Shown here one piece after another: positions 36,397 to 43,321 of a stretch of DNA of 64,000 bases. This DNA comes from Caballeronia sp. SL2Y3 (lineage in GTDB: Bacteria > Pseudomonadota > Gammaproteobacteria > Burkholderiales > Burkholderiaceae): contig NZ_CP084261.1 of assembly GCF_022879575.1 (NCBI RefSeq), positions 434,001-498,000 of the forward strand, in the 5' to 3' direction. A program made the position numbers and the translations under genes. Within the stretch, counting starts at the first letter, position 1. Each line of letters opens with the position of its first letter. The notes beneath the pieces were generated by a model, which worked only from the letters and a program-made list of their open reading frames with translations, was not told where the DNA came from and did not search any database.

Positions 36397-37479
36397 ATGA
36401 AAATCATGAATCGGCTCGCAGCCGGACTGCTGCGGTGTGTGTTGTGCTGGGTCGCTGCACTGGTGTTCGTGCCGTCGTCTGCCTGGGCGACGGCAACCTG
36501 CACGGTCAACTACAGTTCGTTCACGTTGACGCTTCCGCCGTCGGTGGCCGTGGCGCGCGATCTGCCGAATGGATCGATTCTCACGGCATGGTCACTGTCG
36601 CCCTCGAAGAACGACTATTGGACCTGCATCGTCACCGGGCAGGTCTATACGGGAACCGACTTCGAAACCGCGGGTATCACGACCGCCGGACCGACCGTGT
36701 ACACCGCGAACTATCAGGGCGTCGATTTCGAGGTGTATCCGACCAACGTGCCGGGCGTGGGCATCGCGATGGGCGGCTATGTCATTCCGAACAGCCTGCC
36801 CGCCGGGCCGCGCACGTTCTCGAAGCTCGGCCGTCAGTGGAACGCGAATGGCACCATCTACAACGGCGGACAGTTGATCGTCGCCCTCGTGAAGATCGGC
36901 GACATCACGCCCGGCACCGCGACCGGCATGATCGCGCAGGCGTTCTCGTGGCAGACGCTGACGCCGCCGCCTGCGGGGGACGTGCCGTCGGCCGGTGTCA
37001 TCAACTTCTATATCACGCCGGTGGTCATCACCGTGCTGACCTGTCAGACGCCCGATGTCACGGTTCCCATGGGCATTCAGGGACCGGCGGACCTGCCGAG
37101 CATCGGCCCTGCGCCGAACAAGGTGTCATCGTTCAATATGAGCCTGAATAACTGCCCCGGCGGAACGCCCGTGAGCGGAACATTGGCACGGCAGATTCAC
37201 AGCATTCAGTACAGGATCGATCCATCGAACGGACTCGTGTCCGGCTATAGCAACGTGGCCGCGTTGAGCGGATCGCCGAGCGCGGCGGGCGTCGGCATTC
37301 AGCTCTACGACAACACGGGCGCGGTGTTTCCCTATGGCACGTATGTGACGCTGAACGGATTCGACAGTACGAACGGCGGCAACTACACCATACCGATGCA
37401 AGCGCGCTCCTACCGCACAGGCGCGCTCGGTGCCGGTCCCGCGAACGCGACCATGACGATGACCGTGCTGTACCAGTGA
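36397..37479 (+). CDS. fimbrial tip adhesin-like minor subunit
   Basis: A 360-residue two-domain protein with a signal peptide (CVLCWVAALVFVPSSAWA). About residues 32-215 form a unique N-terminal domain, the probable receptor-binding part. The C-terminal ~140 residues resemble a pilin domain (VLTCQTPDVTVPMG, FNMSLNNCPGGTPVSG, and a final GPANATMTMTVLYQ strand with the penultimate-tyrosine pattern). This matches tip adhesins such as FimH in layout. The receptor is unknown. Ribosome site CAGGAAAC precedes ATG 36397. Confidence 0.82.
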   Translation: MKIMNRLAAGLLRCVLCWVAALVFVPSSAWATATCTVNYSSFTLTLPPSVAVARDLPNGSILTAWSLSPSKNDYWTCIVTGQVYTGTDFETAGITTAGPTVYTANYQGVDFEVYPTNVPGVGIAMGGYVIPNSLPAGPRTFSKLGRQWNANGTIYNGGQLIVALVKIGDITPGTATGMIAQAFSWQTLTPPPAGDVPSAGVINFYITPVVITVLTCQTPDVTVPMGIQGPADLPSIGPAPNKVSSFNMSLNNCPGGTPVSGTLARQIHSIQYRIDPSNGLVSGYSNVAALSGSPSAAGVGIQLYDNTGAVFPYGTYVTLNGFDSTNGGNYTIPMQARSYRTGALGAGPANATMTMTVLYQ

Positions 37480-37554
37480 TCCGTGAAGCGGCGGCATGGC
37501 GTGCGTCATGTCGCCGTCGAGCGGCCAGCAACAGAGATCAAGGAGAAGCAAAAC

Positions 37555-38073
37555 ATGAAGAAACTGAAGATCGGGATCGTGGCCCTTGGGCTCACGTGCG
37601 CCGCGTCGGCGTTCGCGGCCGACGCCACGCTGACATTCACCGGCACCATTATCCTGCCGACGTGTACTGTCGATTCGAACTCCGTCAATCAAACGATCGC
37701 CCTCGGGACCGCGAGGACGACGGATTTCGCCGCCGTGGGCAACACGAAGAACCCTACTCCCTTCAACATCACGCTGAACAACTGCGCGGCCAACACGAAC
37801 GTGGCGATGACCGTCAACGGAACCTCCGATACGGTCCAAAGCGTGCTCGCGAACACCGGCACGGCGGCGCAAGTCGGCGTGCAGCTGTTGAAGGCCGTCA
37901 ACGCAGGCGATACGACCGGCACGCCGATTACCCTGAATTCGTCCCTGAACATAGGGACTGTGGGTGCGACCAACTCCCTGACCATTCCGATGGTGGCTCA
38001 GTTCTATCGCCTCGGTACGATGACAGGCGGCACCGTGTCCGCAACGGCCACCGTCAACTTCGCCTATAACTGA
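37555..38073 (+). CDS. second fimbrial subunit
   Basis: A 172-residue pilin with a signal peptide (MKKLKIGIVALGLTCAASAF). Mature features: TLTFTGTIILPTCTVDSNS with the first cysteine, LNNCAANTNVAM with the second, and the final strand VSATATVNFAYN. It differs from the first pilin, so it may be a tip or adaptor subunit or an alternative shaft pilin. Strong ribosome site CAAGGAGAAG. It is the last gene of the fimbrial operon, followed after 126 bp by the first GG-leader peptide gene on the same strand. Confidence 0.88.
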   Translation: MKKLKIGIVALGLTCAASAFAADATLTFTGTIILPTCTVDSNSVNQTIALGTARTTDFAAVGNTKNPTPFNITLNNCAANTNVAMTVNGTSDTVQSVLANTGTAAQVGVQLLKAVNAGDTTGTPITLNSSLNIGTVGATNSLTIPMVAQFYRLGTMTGGTVSATATVNFAYN

Positions 38074-38199
38074 TACGCAGGATTGCAGAATATCCGTACG
38101 AGGCCCTATAGCGTTACGCCGGGTCCGCGCGGAGAATTGGGCCGGTGGCGCATCAACGGCGTCATCGTCCCTTGTACGTTAGAACCTAGAGAAACTGAA

Positions 38200-38388
38200 A
38201 TGCAAAGAATCGAACGAAACGCCCTGGCTTACAGTGATGTGGCAGGCGGCACCACCAAGGCAACCAGCAGCTCGTCATCCTCCACGAACGTCTCGATTTC
38301 GATTGCCGGAGCGTCGAGCGGGTCCGGCGGCTCCAGCAACAACTCGAATGACAAAGCCACCCTCACGATCGGAGTGAGCACGCACTGA
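38200..38388 (+). CDS. double-glycine leader peptide precursor 1 (microcin-like)
   Basis: A 62-residue precursor. Leader residues 1-17 are MQRIERNALAYSDVAGG; the cleavage is predicted after Gly17. The 45-residue core is almost entirely Ser, Thr, Gly, Asn and Ala, with two alternating strand-like segments (TNVSISIAG and KATLTIGVSTH) separated by a Gly/Ser/Asn linker. The leader matches precursor 2 at 11 of 17 positions, and the first 21 core residues also align (xxKA, SS, T, V, I-x-I, G). ATG 38200 has a modest ribosome site; longer frames from 38083 would hide the leader. A strong terminator follows, so it is transcribed as its own unit. Confidence 0.82.
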   Translation: MQRIERNALAYSDVAGGTTKATSSSSSSTNVSISIAGASSGSGGSSNNSNDKATLTIGVSTH

Positions 38389-38403
38389 TCGCGCGCTTTG
38401 TCG

Positions 38404-38441
38404 AACAGGCCATCCTCGTCGAAGGGTGGCCTGTTTTTTTT
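38404..38441 (+). terminator. strong intrinsic terminator after precursor 1
   Basis: A 12-bp stem (38404-38415 with 38424-38435, one wobble pair, 8-base loop) starting AACAGGCCA and ending TGGCCTGTT is followed by a run of eight T. It isolates precursor 1 from the export genes. Confidence 0.93.
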
Positions 38442-38760
38442 AGGGATTCGAGCAACGCGGGTTTGCTGCCATTGATCAGTTACATGTGTGATAAGTCTGC
38501 GAGCTCACATGGATAGCGCGCCACTTTGCTTACGAGTCGATTAATACCTTGCCATTACCAAACGAATCATCGTCGGGAATTGCCTCTTGTCGCTTCTTTC
38601 AGAGTTTTCGCGGTTTACCGTCATACGCGAACTATCTAATATCCGTCGTTCAGGAATATTAAATGGTTCCTGACGAAGCCCGAGATATGAAGGGCAGGTG
38701 ATCGAGCGGACTGAAATTAGTTCGGACCACGTATATTCAGCAACTGGCAGGAGGAATGAA
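38442..38760 (+). promoter_or_regulatory. AT-rich leader region before precursor 2
   Basis: 319 bp with lower GC than the flanking genes and no recognisable coding frame, probably holding the promoter for precursor 2 and the exporter. It contains an operator-like dyad, CAGGAATATTAAATGGTTCCTG in extent (38651-38672; 6-bp arms CAGGAA/TTCCTG), near AT-rich segments (CTATCTAATATC). No local regulator gene for it was recognised. Confidence 0.5.
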
Positions 38761-38877
38761 ATGCAAAAGATCGAACGCAATGCACTGGCTCAAGCAGCAC
38801 TGGCAGGCGGTTGCCACAAGGCAAGCAGCCGCTCGTCGGCGAACACGACGGTGGTTATTTACATCCAGGGTAAGTAA
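38761..38877 (+). CDS. double-glycine leader peptide precursor 2 (microcin-like)
   Basis: A 38-residue precursor, too short for most gene finders. Leader: MQKIERNALAQAALAGG, cleavage after Gly17. The 21-residue core starts CHKASSRSSANTTVVIYI and ends with Gly-Lys. It has one cysteine directly after the cleavage site, a basic/serine-rich half and an alternating beta-like half. It aligns without gaps to precursor 1 over the leader and the first core segment. Strong ribosome site: GGCAGGAGGAATGAA directly upstream. A very stable hairpin follows, then the exporter genes on the same strand. The N-terminal cysteine after processing could form a disulphide dimer or be modified. Confidence 0.82.
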   Translation: MQKIERNALAQAALAGGCHKASSRSSANTTVVIYIQGK

Positions 38878-38941
38878 CTCGCTTCGCTTTGCATAACCGG
38901 CTGTTTTCCCGCCTGCGCCGTTTCCGCGGGGAATAGCCAAA

Positions 38942-38969
38942 GCGGGGCGGGGCCGCGGACCCGCCCCGC
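38942..38969 (+). terminator. very stable hairpin between precursor 2 and export genes
   Basis: GCGGGGCGGG (38942-38951) pairs perfectly with 38960-38969 across an 8-base loop, ten G-C-rich pairs with no T-tract. It may partly stop transcription or protect the upstream mRNA end, so that precursor exceeds exporter. A weaker GGCT...AGCC hairpin precedes it at about 38899-38938. Confidence 0.65.
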
Positions 38970-38991
38970 CGTGTTCCAGAAAGAGTTCGTC

Positions 38992-39927
38992 ATGCCTGCT
39001 TTGCGTCCCGCGTTGAAAAAATGGCTTGCCCTACGAAAGCATCGCATGCGCCGTTTTATCGTCGGCCGAATCCCCATGCGTTCGGTCGAGGCGCTTGCGT
39101 GTTTCTCGTGGAGCGTGCGTAGCCTGTTCGACGCGACTTGTCGCGCGAATGGCCGTATTCGTGCCGAGATTGCAAGCTCAGTCCTTCGGTTGCCACAGAG
39201 CCGCGCGAACCGGGCGTGTTTCGGCGCGCAGGTCGAAAAGCTCATCGATCAGCGCATCTATTTTGGCCGCGATATTCGCAAGCGGGAGGCGTGGGCGGAT
39301 CTGGATGCCATCGCAACGATCCTGGTGACAGCCGTCGAAAAACTCAAGCGCGAAGCGCCTGCACGTCCGGTCTTTATCTCGCCGTTCCACTTCGTCTCTC
39401 AATACGCGAACATCTATATCGTCGAGCGCATGGCGGCGCTGCTGGGTTTGCAGTCGATGTCCGTGGTGTCCGGCGTGCCGCGCAATCAATACGGCGACGA
39501 CCATGCGCTGATTCCTGGCATAAAGGTGCTCTACACCTATGGCGACGCCAACCGCAACGGGCTAGGCGTGCGCGTGGCGCGCTCGCTCAGGCGCGACGGC
39601 GTGGCGGTGCTGTTCAGCGACGTGCCGCCGTTCACCATGCACCGTTACCCGATGGAGACGGTGGAAGTCACCATGTTCGGCAAGAGCGCCCGCATACACA
39701 ACGGCGTTTTCCGCATGGGTGAGACGTTCGGCGCGGTGCTGCTGCCGTTCTATGTTCGCTTCGCGCGTGGCCGCTTCGAGGCGCGTCTGTTCGATCCGCT
39801 TCCGCTCGATGCGCCCGAATCGCCGCAGCGTCTGGCCGGCTATATCGAAACGGCGCTCGCCGACAACTACGAGCAGTGGCTCCCGGCTGGCCATCCCGCC
39901 ATGTACGCATTCGCGCCCTCGCGATAG
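38992..39927 (+). CDS. LpxL/HtrB-like acyltransferase homologue in the peptide export cluster
   Basis: A 311-residue protein resembling lipid A late acyltransferases (LPLAT fold): VFISPFHFVSQYANIY, DGVAVLFSDVPPF, VTMFGKSARIHNGVFRMGETFGAVLLPFYVRFARGRF. The active-site block in LpxL reads H-x4-D/E; here His133 is kept, but the acidic position is Tyr138, so catalysis is doubtful or altered. There is no N-terminal membrane helix as in LpxL. ATG 38992 follows AAAGAG at 8 nt. Position between peptide and exporter genes suggests a role in peptide modification, tailoring or self-protection, but this is inference. A lipid-related housekeeping role cannot be excluded. Confidence 0.65.
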   Translation: MPALRPALKKWLALRKHRMRRFIVGRIPMRSVEALACFSWSVRSLFDATCRANGRIRAEIASSVLRLPQSRANRACFGAQVEKLIDQRIYFGRDIRKREAWADLDAIATILVTAVEKLKREAPARPVFISPFHFVSQYANIYIVERMAALLGLQSMSVVSGVPRNQYGDDHALIPGIKVLYTYGDANRNGLGVRVARSLRRDGVAVLFSDVPPFTMHRYPMETVEVTMFGKSARIHNGVFRMGETFGAVLLPFYVRFARGRFEARLFDPLPLDAPESPQRLAGYIETALADNYEQWLPAGHPAMYAFAPSR

Positions 39928-39969
39928 ACGCTTCACGCGAACCGGCATTCGCATTACACGCAACCATTC

Positions 39970-41199
39970 ATGCAACCGACCGAAATTCCCGAATTCAAAG
40001 ATGTCCCGTGGCGCTGGATAGCGTACGCCACATCGATCTTCACGATCGTGGCGGTTGCCTTCGGTTTCGTGCATGAAATCGAGCTCAAGCAGGACGTGAC
40101 CGGCGAGGTCGTTTCCGCATCCGAGGTCAAGATCCAGGGGTTAGCGGGGCTCGTATCGGCGATTTACGCGCGGCCTTCGGAGCATGTCGATCCGGGCACG
40201 CCGCTGTTCCGTCTTCAGCGCGACTTTTCGCTGACCACGGACGGCCTGCGTCGTCAAGCCTTCGATGAGAAGATGCGCGACGACCAGATCCGCTCGATCG
40301 ACGAGCAGTACAGTGAGCGCCGGGTTCAGTTGAATGCGCAGCGGGAGACGGCGCGTCTGACCGAAGCCAGCAAGCGCGCGGAACTCGGCTCCCTCGACGC
40401 CCAGATCGCGCAAAACACCCAACTCGTCGGCGAATTCGAGCAACGGCTCGCGCGCCTTAATTCGGTCTCCGACTACGTGACGGCGGACAAGCTCGAACAG
40501 GCTCGCGCCGATGTGCATCAGGGCAAGGTGACGGTGGCGCAGAGCATCGCGCGCAGGCAGCAACTTGCGGGTGAGCTGGGCGCGTCCACCAGCAGTCAGA
40601 CCGATCTCGAAGCGCAGTTGCGCGAGCTCGATGCACGCCATGCACGCGACGTACAGGACGTTCGCGCGCGGTTCGAGCGCGAGCGTCAGGATTCGACGGT
40701 GTCCGCGCCGAAGGGCGGCGTCGTCACGTTTTCCAGTCTGGTGGCGGGCCGCATGCTCGCGACCGGCGATGTCGCGATGGTGATTTCCACCAAAGAGAGC
40801 GGCCCGCTGCGGGTGGCGTTGAGCATTCCATCGCGCCGACGCGGCTTCGTGCGCGAAGGCCAGATCGTGCGCCTCAAGTTCGATGCGTTTCCGTATGCGA
40901 AGTTCGGGACGTACGAGGCGCGCATCGATTCCATTTCCGGCACCACGGTGCTGCCCGCGAGTCCGGTCGCGCCGCCCGGCACGCCCGGCGCGCCCGACCC
41001 GTCCGAAGAGACGCAAACCACGAAGGAGTCCGACGGCGACTACTTAGCGTGGGCGACGCTGCGCGGCAACACCTTCGATTTCGACGGGCAGCACTTCAAG
41101 ATTCTTCCGGGCATGCGCGCGACGGCCAGCATCGTTGTCGAGCGCCGGACGATTGCCGAGTGGGTCCTGGCGCCGCTGTTCAGAATGCTGAGAGGTTGA
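39970..41199 (+). CDS. HlyD-family periplasmic adaptor of a peptide exporter
   Basis: A 409-residue membrane-fusion protein. One N-terminal membrane helix (about residues 17-35), a lipoyl-like half (VTGEVVSASEVKIQGLAGLVSAIYA), a long coiled-coil hairpin (about 90-235, rich in Gln/Glu/Arg/Leu), the second lipoyl half (STVSAPKGGVVTFSSLVAGRML) and a beta-barrel domain (VALSIPSRRRGFVREGQIVRLKFDAFPYAKFG). It would link the ABC transporter to the TolC channel. A proline/glycine-rich insert near residues 325-345 is unusual. The transporter gene starts 1 bp after its stop. Confidence 0.9.
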   Translation: MQPTEIPEFKDVPWRWIAYATSIFTIVAVAFGFVHEIELKQDVTGEVVSASEVKIQGLAGLVSAIYARPSEHVDPGTPLFRLQRDFSLTTDGLRRQAFDEKMRDDQIRSIDEQYSERRVQLNAQRETARLTEASKRAELGSLDAQIAQNTQLVGEFEQRLARLNSVSDYVTADKLEQARADVHQGKVTVAQSIARRQQLAGELGASTSSQTDLEAQLRELDARHARDVQDVRARFERERQDSTVSAPKGGVVTFSSLVAGRMLATGDVAMVISTKESGPLRVALSIPSRRRGFVREGQIVRLKFDAFPYAKFGTYEARIDSISGTTVLPASPVAPPGTPGAPDPSEETQTTKESDGDYLAWATLRGNTFDFDGQHFKILPGMRATASIVVERRTIAEWVLAPLFRMLRG

Positions 41200-41200
41200 T

Positions 41201-43321
41201 GTGCGCGTTATCTATCAAAACGAAGTCGCCGAGTGCGGTTATGCGTGTCTCGCGATGGTGCTGTCCCATCTCGGCCGCGCGACCGAAGTGCGGGAACTGT
41301 CTGCCTACAAGCCGATTTCGGCGAATGGCCTGTCGCTCATGGACCTCTACGATGTCGCCACCGACTTCGGGCTTGCGGTGCAGGCGTATCGTTTCGATGC
41401 ATCGGATCTCTCGGCGGTCAAGAAGGGCTCGATTCTGCATTTCGGCGGCGCTCACTTCGTGGTGTTCGAGAAAGCGGGGCACGGCTATGTCCGCGTGATC
41501 GATCCCGCCACGGGTCGCCGCCGCGTGTCGATGGACACGTTCCGCTCCGCCGTCTCGGGCTTCCTGCTCGAATTCGCCCCCACGCCGCAGATGCCGCGCA
41601 TTCGCGCCAAATCGCGCGTGCCGGCGGCGCTCAAGCGCGTGCGGGCGCTCAGTCCGCAGATGAAGTCGCAGATCGGCAAGATCGTGTTCGTCGCGCTCGG
41701 CAGCCAGTTCGCCATTCTGGCCGCGCCGTACTTCGGCAACCTCGTGCTCGATTATGTGGTGGCGGCGGACAACCGCAATCTGCTGAACGTGCTCGTCGCG
41801 ACCTTCGCCAGCATCTTCTTGCTGGGGGCGCTGAGCGAGTTCGTTCAGAAGTACCTCACCGAGTTGCTGTACAACATCACGCAGATCAACTCCACCGAGG
41901 GCCTGCTCGGCCATCTGCTGCGCAATCCGATGCCGTGGTTCGAAAAGCGCCACGTGGGCGATGTCTTTGCGCGCGTGAAGGCGCAGGACGAGATCAGCGT
42001 GTTCACCACGCGCACCACGGTGTCGCTCTTCATCGACCTGACGGTCGGCGCGCTCGCGCTCGTGCTGATGCTGATCCAAAGCCGTCAACTGGCCGGCGTG
42101 GCGTTGCTGATCTTCGCCGTCTACGTCGCGCTGGCGCTCAGCATGTTCGCCGCCATGCGCGACAACCATGCGCTGGTGCTGGAAACGTCCGCCCGTTGCG
42201 ACGATTCGCTGATCGAGACCATTCGCGCTGCCTCGCTGCTGAAGCTGGCGCAAGGCGAGACGCGGCGCACCGCCATCTACATGACGATCTACAAGGCATA
42301 CGCGGCGGCGCTTCTCAAGAGCAGCCGTCTCACGTGTACCCGCGACGGCTTGCTGAAGCTCGTGACTTACGCCGATACCATCGTCATCACGTGGCTGGCC
42401 GCGCGGCTGATGCTCGGCGGGAAGGTGTCGGTCGGCGTGTTCTATTCGTTCCTGATCTACAAGTCGCTCATGTCCGAGCGGCTCGCGAGCGGGATCAACG
42501 CCACGTTCCAGTACTTCATGTTGAGCGTGCCCACGGCGCGCGTCGACGATATCGTGGAGAGCGAGAACGAACGTTATACGCCGCTCGCGAATACGCAGCG
42601 CGCCACCGAAGTACGGTCCTTCAAGGACATCGAAGTGCGCGACGTGACGTTCAGCTACGGCATTTCCGACGAGCCGATTCTGAGGAGCGCGAGCATCCAT
42701 ATTCGCCGGGGCGAGAAGATCGCGATTACCGGTCCTTCGGGCAGCGGCAAGTCCACGCTTTTCAAGCTGCTGTCGGCGGCGGAACCGCTGCAGCACGGAC
42801 ATATTGCGCTCAATGGCATTGCATGGCCGAACCTGACGGTCGATGAAATTCGCCGGCATCAGGCGCATATGCGGCAGGGCGACATCATTCTGCACGGGTC
42901 CATAGCGGATAACGTGACGCTATTCGCCGCCGAGACGGACGAAGACCGCATTCACGCGATTCTCGCCGATGTCGGCCTCCTCGACGACATCATGCGTTTG
43001 CCGATGCGCACGCGCACCGTCATCAGCGACACCATCGCCAATATCTCCGCCGGTCAACGGCAGCGGCTGTTGCTCGCGTGCGCGCTGTATCAGCAGCGCG
43101 AACTGCTGCTGCTCGACGAACCGACATCGAATCTCGATCCGGCGTCGGTGCGGCGCATCGCGTCGCTGCTGCGCAATCTCGATCGCACGGTCGTCGTGAT
43201 TACGCATGACATGTCGCTCGCTTCCGCGTTCGACACGCGCTATCGGTTCGCTGCGGGCGCGCTGGTGCCGGAGAGCGATGCATCGAGCACGGCCACGGCA
43301 GGCGAGACGCTCCATGCTTAA
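41201..43321 (+). CDS. C39-peptidase ABC transporter (PCAT) for GG-leader peptides
   Basis: A 706-residue bifunctional protein that removes double-glycine leaders and exports the core. N-terminal C39 peptidase: Gln6, catalytic Cys12 (QNEVAECGYACLAMV), His85 (GGAHFVVF) and Asp101 (VIDPATG). A six-helix transport domain follows (about 155-440), then an ATPase with Walker A GPSGSGKST (about 511-519), signature ISAGQRQRL (a change from LSGGQ), Walker B LLLLDEPTSNLD and the switch His in VVITHD. GTG start with AGAGG 5 nt upstream, 1 bp after the HlyD gene. The two GG-leader peptides upstream are its likely substrates. It overlaps the TolC gene by 8 bp. Confidence 0.93.
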   Translation: MRVIYQNEVAECGYACLAMVLSHLGRATEVRELSAYKPISANGLSLMDLYDVATDFGLAVQAYRFDASDLSAVKKGSILHFGGAHFVVFEKAGHGYVRVIDPATGRRRVSMDTFRSAVSGFLLEFAPTPQMPRIRAKSRVPAALKRVRALSPQMKSQIGKIVFVALGSQFAILAAPYFGNLVLDYVVAADNRNLLNVLVATFASIFLLGALSEFVQKYLTELLYNITQINSTEGLLGHLLRNPMPWFEKRHVGDVFARVKAQDEISVFTTRTTVSLFIDLTVGALALVLMLIQSRQLAGVALLIFAVYVALALSMFAAMRDNHALVLETSARCDDSLIETIRAASLLKLAQGETRRTAIYMTIYKAYAAALLKSSRLTCTRDGLLKLVTYADTIVITWLAARLMLGGKVSVGVFYSFLIYKSLMSERLASGINATFQYFMLSVPTARVDDIVESENERYTPLANTQRATEVRSFKDIEVRDVTFSYGISDEPILRSASIHIRRGEKIAITGPSGSGKSTLFKLLSAAEPLQHGHIALNGIAWPNLTVDEIRRHQAHMRQGDIILHGSIADNVTLFAAETDEDRIHAILADVGLLDDIMRLPMRTRTVISDTIANISAGQRQRLLLACALYQQRELLLLDEPTSNLDPASVRRIASLLRNLDRTVVVITHDMSLASAFDTRYRFAAGALVPESDASSTATAGETLHA

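Noticed and set aside
38737..38940. Minus-strand frame of 67 codons across precursor 2
   Set aside because: No ribosome site or domain, and the + strand frame has both a strong ribosome site and a paralogue next door.
41180..42895. A 571-codon minus-strand frame opposite the C39 transporter
   Set aside because: Antisense shadow; composition is His/Arg/Glu-rich with no family.
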